Positions 19,909 through 29,166 of a stretch of 64,000 nucleotides of DNA are shown here, piece after piece; the stretch's first letter is position 1, and every line of letters starts with the position of its first letter. The notes beneath the pieces are model-generated. The model was not told the DNA's origin and ran no database searches. It saw only the letters and a list, made by a program, of their open reading frames with translations. The translations under genes and the position numbers were made by a program. The DNA is from Vibrio sinus. GTDB lineage: Bacteria > Pseudomonadota > Gammaproteobacteria > Enterobacterales > Vibrionaceae. The DNA is taken from positions 496,001 through 560,000 of the forward strand of contig NZ_JAMKMR010000001.1 in the NCBI RefSeq assembly GCF_023634645.1. Reading direction: 5' to 3'.

Positions 19909-20067
19909 TTCCTTCTCAAATTTGGCTGAATCTTGCGACAGCCAATGTTAAAAGAATGTTTCAGTGTATCTTTATGCAGGAAATCTGACTTACTTTGTAC
20001 AGTAATTACATGGATTTATAGTCAAACTTGAGAGCACAAGCGTGATTAGTTCAACGTTTCACAGCGT

Positions 20068-20811
20068 TTATGGAAGGTTAAATTGCACAGAATAAATAAC
20101 GGCGTTGGTGTTTACCGGGAGAAACAAGTTGTTATACATAAATCGGTAGCGAATACCCATAGAGACAGTGTCATTGGCTTGCCACAAAATAGCTAGAGCA
20201 CCATTGAGAGACGCTCTCGATGTTTCAGACATAACCGCTAAGTAGCTCGCGTCACGAGAGAATTCTGTTTCATTCCATCCAACAATACGAAATTTTTCCT
20301 CCATTATCTTGAAAGTATAAGCACCTCGGATGCCAACGATTCCACCATTAAAACCGTTGTAGCCGATGCTTTGTCTTTGGGTATTGGAGTATAGCGCGCC
20401 AACCCAAGGGGCCACAAACCAACCTTGGCCTTCAAATCGATAACTTAAGCCCATCGCTCTCTCATCCACACTAAATCCAGGACCATCCACTGAATGGCTT
20501 TGAGCATAGAGCCGCAATTCTTTAAACCCAGTTTTATACGCGACACTGCCTTTCAACCTAGTTCGCCACTGCTCTGAGCTCTTATTGAGATAATGTAGGG
20601 AAGCGGTACCGTACAATTCTCCCCAATCAAAGCGGCTTCCACCATACAGAGCCACACTGGTGTTATCCACATAAGGGGAACGATCTTTGGTGCCGGGAGA
20701 AGGCACATAATAATTGGCTGCCACTGAGCCAAAACCGGACAAATATTCAGCTTGAGTCTCAAATATCGCAAAACTGCTAAAGAGAAAAATAAGTGGAGTA
20801 AATCGCTTCAT
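20068..20811 (-). CDS. Outer-membrane beta-barrel protein
   Basis: 247 residues with a signal peptide (FAIFETQA|EYLSG) and alternating aromatic/polar strands typical of an outer-membrane barrel of about 10-12 strands (YGTASLHYLNKSSEQWRTRL, GIRGAYTFKI, SMGIRYRFMYNNLF), ending in YSVQFNLP. It follows the solute-binding gene by 30 bp on the same strand and is probably co-transcribed with it. I do not recognise a precise family. Confidence 0.7.
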   Translation of the reverse strand: MKRFTPLIFLFSSFAIFETQAEYLSGFGSVAANYYVPSPGTKDRSPYVDNTSVALYGGSRFDWGELYGTASLHYLNKSSEQWRTRLKGSVAYKTGFKELRLYAQSHSVDGPGFSVDERAMGLSYRFEGQGWFVAPWVGALYSNTQRQSIGYNGFNGGIVGIRGAYTFKIMEEKFRIVGWNETEFSRDASYLAVMSETSRASLNGALAILWQANDTVSMGIRYRFMYNNLFLPVNTNAVIYSVQFNLP

Positions 20812-20841
20812 CCAGCTACCATTTTCTCTCGTTGGTGATAT

Positions 20842-21582
20842 TTATTGTGTCGCCGCTTCATAACTTTCTGGTCGTTTCTCTTGCATGAGGCGTTTTGCCG
20901 CACTTTCTAATTTCGGCAACAAGTGTGCATGTGACTTGTGAATATAGTGATAAAGGGGCTCGTATGAGATAACAGGGCTGGCCACTTTTATTTGCGGGAA
21001 TTTATCTTTTAAAGAAAGGTACATCACTTTAGGAGCAAACCACACGTCCACCCGGCCTTTCTCTAGCATCATTGCCCCTTGCATGCCAGAATCTACTCGG
21101 TAGATTTTTTTGTATTCCTTCAGCTTTTCTACGTAACGCATGCCTAAATGCGCGGCGACCACCTTATCTTCGATTTCTGAAAGGTGGGAATAATACTCTG
21201 GGCCAACACTAAACAAAAATATTTCCATATCTGCTAGCGGCACATCGACCCTAACCAGATTTTCTTCGTTTTCAAGGTGACCAATTCTCAGGTCTAACGC
21301 ATCATACTGCCCCTGATTGGCACTCCTTAGCGCCCTTTCATTTGGCAAGTAGACAAACCGGACATCTATACCCAACGCATTGTAAATGTATTTCAGATCG
21401 GGCTCTAACGTGACACCAAATTGCTTTGCAAGCTCTGCATCTCTATACACATTGCCAATTGCTATCGTCATGGTTTCTGCGTGAACATTCGAGGATAAAA
21501 GCGACAGAGAGGCTAAGGCGAGCAGAAAAGCTTGATGCCTTCGCCTGATTGGATGAATGAATAACCGCCGCCAAATCGACAT
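20842..21582 (-). CDS. Periplasmic solute-binding protein (SBP_bac_3-like)
   Basis: 246 residues with an extended signal peptide (RRRHQAFLLALASLSLLSSNVHA|ETM). The body has the two-lobed binding-protein pattern (TIAIGNVYRD..., VDVPLADMEIFLFSVG, GMQGAMMLEKGRVDVWFA). There are no permease or ATPase partners nearby, so it may be an orphan receptor or a sensor-like protein working with the outer-membrane protein encoded immediately downstream. Ligand unknown. Confidence 0.7.
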   Translation of the reverse strand: MSIWRRLFIHPIRRRHQAFLLALASLSLLSSNVHAETMTIAIGNVYRDAELAKQFGVTLEPDLKYIYNALGIDVRFVYLPNERALRSANQGQYDALDLRIGHLENEENLVRVDVPLADMEIFLFSVGPEYYSHLSEIEDKVVAAHLGMRYVEKLKEYKKIYRVDSGMQGAMMLEKGRVDVWFAPKVMYLSLKDKFPQIKVASPVISYEPLYHYIHKSHAHLLPKLESAAKRLMQEKRPESYEAATQ

Positions 21583-21672
21583 TTTGTTTGCTATCCCTAG
21601 TCTTGTGACACTTTACTACCCATAATCATAGACTAATCCGAAACATCAACAGGGTTATCGCATTTTCAACGT

Positions 21673-22575
21673 TTAACTTAAAGACAGCACCAACCCCACT
21701 AAGATCATCGTAACGCCAGCCATGCGAGCATAACTCCACGATTCTTTTAGAAAAACACAACCCATAATGACACCAAATACAATGCTTACTTGACGAAGCG
21801 CTACTACAAGACTGACGTTTGCCGTCATATCCATTGCAATGAGCACCAGTCCGTAAGTCCCTGCCATCATTACGCCCGCCACCCCAGCTTGCTTTTTAAT
21901 CTTCCATGCTTGCCTGATTTCGTTGGTCTTAAAGGTAAAGAGGCACCAAACCAATATAGGTAGAGCGATAGCCAAAAACTGAACGCCCAAATAGAAAATG
22001 GCGGTATAAGTATCACTCATCACTTGCTGGGTTAACTTGGATGCCAAACCAAGTGCATGTTTATCCACGATGGAGTAGCCTGTCGTACCAATGGCGGCAA
22101 TGAATGACCAAAAGACGCCAAGGTTGCAATAGGATCGCCATTTTAAGTCGCGCATACTGGTTAATGGCACCAATACGCATCCCAAAGTGATTAACACAAA
22201 CCCACTCCACTGAGTCGCATTGAGTAAGCTACCAAGAAGGGAGGTCACTATCCCAACCATCAGTACGGGCAAGGCTCGGACTATTGGATAAATCACGCCG
22301 ATTTCAGCATGTTTGTAGGCAACGATCAGACCGACCAAATAGACAATTTGGAAAATGCCACTCGCTAACACCATAATCCAAAATGATTCGGGTAAAGTAT
22401 GCCAACCTATTTCAAGCAAATACCAAATAATATAAGGCGTAAGAATCACCGACACTGTCGCACTAGCGGAAAGCGTAAACGCGACACCCGAACCACGACT
22501 GCTCTTACCAAGAATATTCCAGCCAGCATGAAAAACAGCGGAAATGATGACTAATGTCATCGCAAAGGTGTTCAT
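21673..22575 (-). CDS. EamA/DMT-family transporter
   Basis: 300 residues in ten predicted membrane helices arranged as two EamA repeats, the second with MMAGTYGLVLIAMDMTANVSLVVALRQVSIVFGVIMG and FLKESW. Family members export or import small metabolites, and the substrate here is unknown. Start ATG 22575; the gene is 90 bp upstream of the solute-binding gene on the same strand. Confidence 0.85.
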   Translation of the reverse strand: MNTFAMTLVIISAVFHAGWNILGKSSRGSGVAFTLSASATVSVILTPYIIWYLLEIGWHTLPESFWIMVLASGIFQIVYLVGLIVAYKHAEIGVIYPIVRALPVLMVGIVTSLLGSLLNATQWSGFVLITLGCVLVPLTSMRDLKWRSYCNLGVFWSFIAAIGTTGYSIVDKHALGLASKLTQQVMSDTYTAIFYLGVQFLAIALPILVWCLFTFKTNEIRQAWKIKKQAGVAGVMMAGTYGLVLIAMDMTANVSLVVALRQVSIVFGVIMGCVFLKESWSYARMAGVTMILVGLVLSLS

Positions 22576-22648
22576 TATCGCGTCTAGACCTGTGACAAAA
22601 TTGGTGATAGATAAGAGGTCACTTGCATTTGGGTATAGCTATAAAATA

Positions 22649-22706
22649 AGCTTTGCTCAACCTCTTCGTTGAGCGCTAACAATAACGTAACTTATTGAGC
22701 AAAGCT
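22649..22706 (-). terminator. Terminator structure of the AEP transporter operon
   Basis: Twelve-base perfect inverted repeat (22649-22660 with 22695-22706), with a small inner hairpin CTCAAC/GTTGAG next to the left arm. On the minus strand it is followed by TATTTTAT. It lies just after the phnT stop. Confidence 0.7.
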
Positions 22707-22723
22707 ATGTTTTAGAAGGGCAA

Positions 22724-23743
22724 TCACGACACTTGTTTGACTTCACTCGTTGCAAGACAAATTTCAATCGATGAGCCAATATCGTGCAACTGACGGGTAT
22801 TACGAAATAAGGTATCAACGGTTAACAGCACTGAGTTCGACTCAACTTGATAACGAATAATATTCCCCAATAGAGCGCGCTTTTTCACCGTGGCTTGATA
22901 AACGTCGCTATAGCCTTCTCCACGAATCCTGATATCATTTTCAATGATGTATATCGACTCAGGTCGAATCGCTACTTGGTCTACCACCTGATGCAACCCA
23001 AACTGCTCGGCTTCATGTTTATTTAATATGTTAAAATTGCCGATAAACTGAGCGATAGAGGTGCTAGCAGGTGCTGTGTAGATAGATTCGGCATTTCCGG
23101 ATTGTATAATCTGCCCTTTTTCCATCAGCAAAATACGATCAGAAAGGGCCAATGCTTCTTCTTGATCATGGGTAACCAAAATAGTGGTAATATTCAGCTC
23201 TTTCTGAATCTCCAGCATTTGATCACGTAACTGACGACGAATTTTGGCATCAAGTGCCGAAAACGGCTCATCAAGCAATAGCAGTTTAGGGTGAACAACC
23301 AGTGTCCTCGCCAAGGCAACTCGCTGCTTTTGCCCTCCAGACAAGGAATGCGGATACGCGGACTCTTTTCCTTTTAATTCAACCAACTCAATAACTTGTT
23401 TCACTCGGCTTTGAATTTCATCTTTGCTTTTGCCATTCACTTTTAAACCGTAAGCGATATTTTGCCAAACCGTCATATTTGGAAAGAGCGCGTAAGATTG
23501 AAACATCATACCTATCTTGCGATCTTTTGGCGCAACCGTCGTCATATCTTGGCCTGCTAAAATCATCTGACCTCGGTCTAATGGCGTTAGCCCAGAAAGG
23601 CTGCGCAGCAACGTCGACTTACCACAACCACTTGCGCCGAGCAAACTAACAAACTCACCTTGGTTAATATCAAAGGAAATATCACGAAATACCGGATTCC
23701 CAGAAAATGATTTTGCTAAATTTTTAACTTGTAGATAGCTCAT
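22724..23743 (-). CDS. phnT: AEP ABC transporter, ATP-binding subunit
   Basis: 339 residues. Walker A (GASGCGKST, residues ~36-44), signature LSGGQKQR, Walker B LLLLDEPFSALD and the H-loop (THDQEEA) are intact. A C-terminal TOBE-like regulatory domain (VAIRPESIYII) is typical of the iron/phosphonate/sugar importer group. It is last in the leftward operon and overlaps the preceding permease gene by ATGA. It energises uptake of 2-aminoethylphosphonate together with the two permeases and lipoprotein encoded upstream. Confidence 0.9.
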   Translation of the reverse strand: MSYLQVKNLAKSFSGNPVFRDISFDINQGEFVSLLGASGCGKSTLLRSLSGLTPLDRGQMILAGQDMTTVAPKDRKIGMMFQSYALFPNMTVWQNIAYGLKVNGKSKDEIQSRVKQVIELVELKGKESAYPHSLSGGQKQRVALARTLVVHPKLLLLDEPFSALDAKIRRQLRDQMLEIQKELNITTILVTHDQEEALALSDRILLMEKGQIIQSGNAESIYTAPASTSIAQFIGNFNILNKHEAEQFGLHQVVDQVAIRPESIYIIENDIRIRGEGYSDVYQATVKKRALLGNIIRYQVESNSVLLTVDTLFRNTRQLHDIGSSIEICLATSEVKQVS

Positions 23744-24531
23744 GATTTTTTCCTATTTGTTAGCAAGGTGGCAAAGAGTGTGATGAGTAAAGTGAAAGCA
23801 AAATAAGAAATCACGATAGCGCTTTGATAATGACCACTGGTACCCATTTTTTCGTTATAAATGAAGACCTGTAACGTTTCATAAGCACTACCTACCAGCA
23901 TCTGAGCATAAACAAACTCACCAATTAAAATTGAAAACGAGAGAAACACTGAGATGAACAGCCCCTTTTTCAACATCGGCACCACGATTTCAAAAAACGC
24001 TCGAAACGTGCTGCTGCCCAACAGGTGCGCCGCATCCAACAACTCGTGAACATTAATCCCATGCAAGTTATTGATAATACTTCGGTATATGTAAGGCAAG
24101 GCAATGGTGACATAGATCAAAATGAGCATCCATGGTGATCCGACCAAAGTAAATGGGCCATTCGAATACAGGTTCAATAAGCCGATACTCGCCACCACAG
24201 GCGGCAAAGCAAAAGGAAGTAGTACAAGAATTTCCATGTACTTTTCAAATTTTGGGAAATAATAGTGAACAACGAAAATGGCTGGGGTCACAAACAATAC
24301 GCTGAACACTATCGAAGCGATGCAGATCCAAATTGAATGTTCAAAAGCCGTGATAAACAACGGATTTGACCAAAGCACTTTATACCAATGTAAGGTAAAG
24401 CCACTAGGTAAAATGGTGGATGCCCATTCATTGACAAAGGAATAGACGGTAATTCCCAGTAACGGCAACAGAAGGAACAACATAACAATCGCGATGATCA
24501 AATAATGCTTCAATTTACTGCTTTTCATCAA
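23740..24531 (-). CDS. phnV: AEP ABC transporter permease (PhnV-type)
   Basis: 263 residues, six membrane helices, with the EAA loop (INNLHGINVHELLDAAHLLGSSTFRAFFEIVVPML) that docks on the ATPase. It overlaps the upstream permease gene by 17 bp and the ATPase gene by 4 bp. Together with PhnU it forms the inner-membrane channel. Confidence 0.88.
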   Translation of the reverse strand: MMKSSKLKHYLIIAIVMLFLLLPLLGITVYSFVNEWASTILPSGFTLHWYKVLWSNPLFITAFEHSIWICIASIVFSVLFVTPAIFVVHYYFPKFEKYMEILVLLPFALPPVVASIGLLNLYSNGPFTLVGSPWMLILIYVTIALPYIYRSIINNLHGINVHELLDAAHLLGSSTFRAFFEIVVPMLKKGLFISVFLSFSILIGEFVYAQMLVGSAYETLQVFIYNEKMGTSGHYQSAIVISYFAFTLLITLFATLLTNRKKS

Positions 24532-25351
24532 ACGACCCTTTTAACAAAAAATGATTAGCAATCGAGATCACCACCAACACCAAAATTAAGATCAAAGCCA
24601 TCGCACTCGCCATATCTGGTTGCAAGAATATACTTCCACTAATCATGTCCGCGATTCGAATGGTTAATAAATTAAACTCACCCGAGGTCAGCGCGTATGC
24701 GGTCGCATAAGCGCCCATTGCATTTGCAAACAAGATAATAAATGTGCCAAGAATCGGTCTGGATAGCATGGGTAACAAAATCTTGCTGTTGTAATCGAAC
24801 CCGCTTCCACCGAGCAAAGATGAGGCTTCTTTCCATTCACTTTGTATGTTGTCCATGCTCGGATAGATGAGTAACAAGCCTAAAGGAATCTGGAAGTAGC
24901 TATAAATCACGACAATGCCATCCAGTGAGAAGATATTGAAATTGGTGACACCGAAGTGTTTTAAAATGAGGGTAAATACACCACTTAGGCCGAATACAAC
25001 GATAAAAGCAAAGGCGAGCGGCACGCCACAGAAGTTGCTGGTCAAATTCGAAAAAGACAAAGTTACGTCGCGTACTCGCCCACCCACCTGATGGACAGAA
25101 TAGGCGCACAATGTCCCTAATATAATACCAATCAAGCTTGACCAAAATGACACTATCAAACTATTGGTGATGGCTTGATAGTAAAGTTTGTTCGTGAAAA
25201 TCGTAATAAAATTGTGTAGCGAAAAACTGTCATTGTCCAAAAAGCCATGTATCACTACCCAAATCAACGGAGCAACCTGAAAGAGCAGAAATATTAGGAT
25301 AAGTGGAACAAGACAAGTCAGCGCTTTTAAAGGGACGCGTTTATTGATCAT
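24515..25351 (-). CDS. phnU: AEP ABC transporter permease (PhnU-type)
   Basis: 278 residues with six membrane helices and the EAA-type coupling loop (WKEASSLLGGSGFDYNSKILLPML). It starts 77 bp after phnS, across an intercistronic hairpin, and overlaps phnV. It is the first of two distinct permeases, as in the Salmonella-type PhnSTUV importer. Confidence 0.88.
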   Translation of the reverse strand: MINKRVPLKALTCLVPLILIFLLFQVAPLIWVVIHGFLDNDSFSLHNFITIFTNKLYYQAITNSLIVSFWSSLIGIILGTLCAYSVHQVGGRVRDVTLSFSNLTSNFCGVPLAFAFIVVFGLSGVFTLILKHFGVTNFNIFSLDGIVVIYSYFQIPLGLLLIYPSMDNIQSEWKEASSLLGGSGFDYNSKILLPMLSRPILGTFIILFANAMGAYATAYALTSGEFNLLTIRIADMISGSIFLQPDMASAMALILILVLVVISIANHFLLKGSFDEKQ

Positions 25352-25379
25352 AATTCGGTTAACTGCGAGTAAAAAGAAT

Positions 25380-25407
25380 ATTAACCGGGGTACATGCCCC
25401 GGTTAAT
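25380..25407 (-). promoter_or_regulatory. Intercistronic hairpin between phnS and phnU
   Basis: An 11-bp perfect stem (25380-25390 with 25397-25407) and a 6-nt loop, followed on the minus strand by ATTCTTTTTAC. In importer operons such a structure after the binding-protein gene commonly stabilises its mRNA or partly terminates, raising the binding protein over the membrane subunits. That role is inferred here. Confidence 0.7.
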
Positions 25408-25428
25408 CGTTAACACCGTATGTAAGAC

Positions 25429-26565
25429 TTAGCTTAGATAAGGCATGACATATTGTTGCCAATTGGCAGGAATAGACTTAACTGTCTTAGTCCATGCCGA
25501 ATAGTTTTTGATATGGAAGGTATTTTTATATTCTGACGCTGGTAGTAGTTTCTTCTTGATTGCTTCAGGTAACTTGACATCGCTACGAATTGGACGCGCG
25601 TTACCTTTAGCAAAGTTAATTTGCCCTTGATCACTGAGCATATATTCACGAGACAGTTTTGCCGCAGCTAACTGCTTACCGTTAATATTTAGCGCAGTAG
25701 AGTAGCCATTGGTGACCGCTCCATCACTTGGGATCAGCACTTCGAAGTTACTGTTATTTTTAAGTAACGCGTGCATGTTTAGCGCATTAAAGTCCCACAT
25801 AATGGCAACACCGATACCACCTTTAGCAACGTTGGCCAACGTTGGTGTTTCTAAAGTAAGGCGGTGGTTTTTCGCTAATTTTTCAAAATAGGTGTATCCC
25901 GGTTTTAGGTTGTCTTCATTGCCACCCATAGCATGGGCCGCAGACAACAACGCCGCGTTAGCTTGACCCGCACTACCAACTCGACCGATAGAGATCTTGT
26001 AGTGTCCATTGACTAGATCATGCCAACTTGTAGGGACAGTCTTCACTAGGGATTTATCAACGAGAAAAGCGATAGTACCTGTATACGAGAGCATACAGGC
26101 ACCGTCTGGCGTCTTCGCCCACTCAGGAATTGAGTTCCATGTTGTTGGCTTAAACTTGGCTAGTAAGCCCTTCTTATCCGCAATCTTACAATAACTAAAG
26201 CCCACATCACCGATGTCTGCGTTGGCGTGTTTACCTTGGGCGATAAAGGTCGCAATTTCTTGACCTGAGGTCATGTTGTTATCAGTGTGTTTGATGTGAT
26301 ACTTATTCTCAATATCTTTCCATGTCTCAGAATAATTCGCCCAATTATTAGGCATTCCGACACTGTGAATTTGACCTTGCTTCTTCGCTTCTTTTGCCAA
26401 CTCTTTTAGCACAGAAGGCGTCGCAGTGACGGCACTTTGTGCTTTGGAAAACGCAGAAGATTGAGTGTTTGATGAGGAGGGTGATTTACTTTGGCTACAA
26501 CCAGCTAGCGCAACCAATGCAATCGCACTAATAGCAATGGTTGACGCGATGGATTTCTTGTTCAT
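25429..26565 (-). CDS. phnS: AEP-binding lipoprotein of the ABC importer
   Basis: 378 residues. The signal ends in a lipobox (ALVALAGC) followed by a Ser-rich linker, so it is membrane-tethered rather than free in the periplasm. The type II binding-protein fold is indicated by segments such as KGLLAKFKPTTWNSIPEWAK, GTIAFLVDKSLVKTVPTSWHDL and MLSDQGQINFAKGNARPIR. It is first in the operon, divergent from the catabolic genes starting at 26889. Substrate assignment rests on that genomic context. Confidence 0.85.
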   Translation of the reverse strand: MNKKSIASTIAISAIALVALAGCSQSKSPSSSNTQSSAFSKAQSAVTATPSVLKELAKEAKKQGQIHSVGMPNNWANYSETWKDIENKYHIKHTDNNMTSGQEIATFIAQGKHANADIGDVGFSYCKIADKKGLLAKFKPTTWNSIPEWAKTPDGACMLSYTGTIAFLVDKSLVKTVPTSWHDLVNGHYKISIGRVGSAGQANAALLSAAHAMGGNEDNLKPGYTYFEKLAKNHRLTLETPTLANVAKGGIGVAIMWDFNALNMHALLKNNSNFEVLIPSDGAVTNGYSTALNINGKQLAAAKLSREYMLSDQGQINFAKGNARPIRSDVKLPEAIKKKLLPASEYKNTFHIKNYSAWTKTVKSIPANWQQYVMPYLS

Positions 26566-26888
26566 AAACCTAATCTTTCATTAGTAATAATATGGCGATG
26601 GAGCCTAATTATTATTCTTGAAATATTTCAAATTAATTAAGATTACATTTCACAGCCATTAATAATTAAGGAGAAATACCAAATTTCATTGATTTTCAAA
26701 ATGTTAAATCACATCCCATTTATTTACCGAACCTGTGATAATAAAAATAATCGAAGTTTTCATGACTGCATTCTCAATAAACTTCCATTTTATTTGGATT
26801 ATTGTTAATTAATAGAATGATGAGTCTATAAACCGGTTATCACTTCTGTTAGGGTTAATTGGAGTATTTTAATTAGTGAGAAATCAAC
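26566..26888. promoter_or_regulatory. Divergent control region of the AEP locus
   Basis: 323 AT-rich bases between phnS (leftward) and the HAD gene (rightward). No gene is supported. The bases TTATTATTCTTGAAATATTTC and several AT-rich tracts fit promoters, but I cannot assign a clear Pho box or regulator site. No regulator gene lies inside the locus. Confidence 0.4.
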
Positions 26889-27548
26889 ATGTCTAAACCT
26901 TTATACGTATTCGACATGGACGAAACGTTAATTAGCACCGACTGTGCGTCCTTATGGCACGAATTTTTAGTGGCAAAAGGTATAGCGATACGTCCAGATT
27001 TTATAGAAGAAGATAAGCGATTGATGACGCTGTACGCACAAGGAAGAATGGACATGGGCGACTATTTAAAGTTTGCCATTTCTCCCATTGCTAATATCCC
27101 TGTCGAAGAGGTGAAATCACTAGTCTCGGAGTGTGTGGAACAATACATATTACCGAAACAATACCCTCAATCCATTACCCTCATCGAGCAGCTTGCCCGC
27201 GATGGAATCGATATGGTCATTATCTCCGCGAGCGTTACCTTTCTCGTGGAGGCCGTTGGCAAACGCATCGGCATTCCCAATGCGCTAGGCATCGATTTGG
27301 TTGAAAACCAAGGCTGTTTCACCACCGAGATATCAGGCATACCAAGTTATCGCGAAGGTAAAGTCACTCGATTACAACAATGGCTAGCATCACAAACAAC
27401 CGAGTACTCTGTGATTCATTTCTATACCGATTCAATCAATGACCAACCTTTGTGTGAGTTTGCAGACTTCGCGTACCTAGTCAATCCATGCCCTCGATTA
27501 AGAGCAATCGCAGACCAACCAAACTGGACCATTTTAAGCTGGGGTTGA
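26889..27548 (+). CDS. HAD-IB phosphatase of the AEP locus
   Basis: 219 residues. HAD motifs: I FDMDETL with nucleophile Asp9 and general acid Asp11, II VIISAS, III the Lys of YREGKVTRL, IV YTDSINDQP. The helical cap is of the SerB-like (IB) type. It is not a phosphonatase (PhnX), whose cap carries a Schiff-base lysine, so C-P cleavage is not its job. A role on a phosphate ester such as phosphoethanolamine or phosphoserine is possible. It is first of the rightward catabolic genes. Confidence 0.85.
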   Translation: MSKPLYVFDMDETLISTDCASLWHEFLVAKGIAIRPDFIEEDKRLMTLYAQGRMDMGDYLKFAISPIANIPVEEVKSLVSECVEQYILPKQYPQSITLIEQLARDGIDMVIISASVTFLVEAVGKRIGIPNALGIDLVENQGCFTTEISGIPSYREGKVTRLQQWLASQTTEYSVIHFYTDSINDQPLCEFADFAYLVNPCPRLRAIADQPNWTILSWG

Positions 27549-27651
27549 AACCGACATTTCCGCGCAACGTCAAAATCCATATTTCACAACGGTGTTGGTC
27601 ACTGGGTAGGTCCAACTTAATGAAAATATTTGAATCAAGAGAAATATCACT

Positions 27652-28458
27652 ATGAGCAAGAAGGTCATTCTTGTGGTTTTGGATGGTCTGAACTTTCATG
27701 TCGCCCAAAACTGTATGGGCTACTTGAACGGATTAATCGAACTACAAAAAGCCAAACTTTATCAAGTGACAAGTGAGCTGCCTTCCATGTCACGACCACT
27801 ATACGAATGCATCTTAACTGGCGTTCGCCCCGTCGAAAGCGGCATCGTCAACAACGATATTGCCCGGCTCTCTCACCATGAATCCATTTTTAGCCTCGCA
27901 AAAGCGCAAGGTAAAGTCACTGCCGCTGCGGCGTATCATTGGATCAGTGAGCTCTATAATCGCGCCCCATTTAATGCCAAACGCGATAGATTTACCAGCG
28001 ATGAAACACTCAATATCCAACATGGCTGCTTCTATCACTGGGATCATTATCCAGATGAAGCCCTGTTCCTTGACGCCGAACACTTACGATGCAGCCACGA
28101 GCCAGATATCTTACTTATCCATCCGATGAATATTGACGACACTGGCCACAAACATGGCTTAGATTCACGCCAATATCGTAACAGTGCGCGCATGGCAGAT
28201 ATCATCCTTTCAAACTACCTTGAGACGTGGTTAGCTGATGGATACCAAATTATTGTTACGAGCGATCATGGTATGAACAATGATCTTTCTCATGGTGGGA
28301 TTTTGCCAGAAGAGCGACAAGTGCCTTTCTTTGTCATTGGGGATGCTTTTACTCATCAAGATTGCGAAATACGTCAGACAGATATTTGTGGTATTGTCTG
28401 CCAACTGCTCAACTTAGATCACAACAAACCTTACATACCGGAGCTACTAGCCCTGTAA
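27652..28458 (+). CDS. Alkaline-phosphatase-superfamily hydrolase (NPP-like)
   Basis: 268 residues, short for the superfamily. Metal and catalytic features follow the nucleotide pyrophosphatase pattern: Asp11 (LVVLDGL), nucleophile region PSMSRPL with Ser47 in the usual Thr position, TGVRPVESGIVNN, DDTGHKHG, and TSDHGMN with a later SHGG histidine. No signal peptide, so it is cytoplasmic. In this setting it may free AEP from a diester or act on phosphonoacetate-type esters. Ser instead of Thr is a visible peculiarity, and the substrate is unknown. Confidence 0.78.
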   Translation: MSKKVILVVLDGLNFHVAQNCMGYLNGLIELQKAKLYQVTSELPSMSRPLYECILTGVRPVESGIVNNDIARLSHHESIFSLAKAQGKVTAAAAYHWISELYNRAPFNAKRDRFTSDETLNIQHGCFYHWDHYPDEALFLDAEHLRCSHEPDILLIHPMNIDDTGHKHGLDSRQYRNSARMADIILSNYLETWLADGYQIIVTSDHGMNNDLSHGGILPEERQVPFFVIGDAFTHQDCEIRQTDICGIVCQLLNLDHNKPYIPELLAL

Positions 28459-28608
28459 AACACCTGCTAGGCGTAGACTCATTTGCGTCTAGCTTAGTTA
28501 GCCTCATTCCTACTGTCATAAAAAGTTCAACCACTCGTCAACCTACTCTAATGTGGATTCCAGTATCCTGCGCATTCATATTGAAATACGCAAATCAGGT
28601 TGGCGGAC

Positions 28609-29166
28609 ATGACTACCGAATTATTGAATACTCTCACCAATCTTTATGACGAACTGGGGCACATGCGATATGGCGAAGATGTGTCTCAATCTCAGCATGC
28701 CATGCAATGCGCCGAGTTAGCAATAAAAGATGGCGCAAGCGAAGCGCTCATCATCGCCGCTTTACTTCACGATATTGGCCATCTACTGGAACAAACAAGT
28801 ATTGCCTACGGAAACTACCGGCACGACAAACTGGGCGCTGAATACCTTAGCCATTGGCTCCCCCCAGAAGTAACAGAGCCAATCCGCTTGCATGCTCAAG
28901 CAAAACGATACCTATGCGCCACAGTGCCAAATTATTACGAAACACTGTCAGCGGCCTCCAAAGATTCCCTTGCTAATCAAGGTGGTGTGATGTCTAACTT
29001 GGAGTGTCTGTCCTTTGAAAAAGAAACCTATTTTAAGCAGGCTGTGCAGTTAAGGCGATGGGACGACGAAGGTAAGGACATCACGCTCAGCCACGAAAAT
29101 TTCAGTGGATATTTGCAACACCTACAGAATGTAGTTCCAACCAATCAAAGAGATAACATTGTATGA
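28609..29166 (+). CDS. phnZ: PhnZ-type HD-domain mixed-valent di-iron oxygenase
   Basis: 185 residues from ATG 28609 (preferred over TTG 28600). PhnZ cleaves 1-hydroxy-2-aminoethylphosphonate to glycine and phosphate. By alignment from memory to characterised PhnZ, the iron and substrate residues are present: Glu23, His30, His54-Asp55, His58, His72, His95, Lys99 and Asp152. The Tyr that in PhnZ lies three residues before the lid Glu is Arg20 here, with a Tyr at position 21. The gene's stop overlaps the phnY start by 4 bp, making a coupled pair. Confidence 0.9.
   Translation: MTTELLNTLTNLYDELGHMRYGEDVSQSQHAMQCAELAIKDGASEALIIAALLHDIGHLLEQTSIAYGNYRHDKLGAEYLSHWLPPEVTEPIRLHAQAKRYLCATVPNYYETLSAASKDSLANQGGVMSNLECLSFEKETYFKQAVQLRRWDDEGKDITLSHENFSGYLQHLQNVVPTNQRDNIV

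Noticed and set aside
20842..22575. A full ABC amino-acid importer
   Set aside because: The binding protein is flanked by an outer-membrane protein and an EamA transporter; no ABC permease or ATPase is adjacent.
26889..27548. Phosphonoacetaldehyde hydrolase (PhnX)
   Set aside because: The HAD protein has a SerB-like cap and no Schiff-base lysine motif; a PhnW transaminase partner is also absent.
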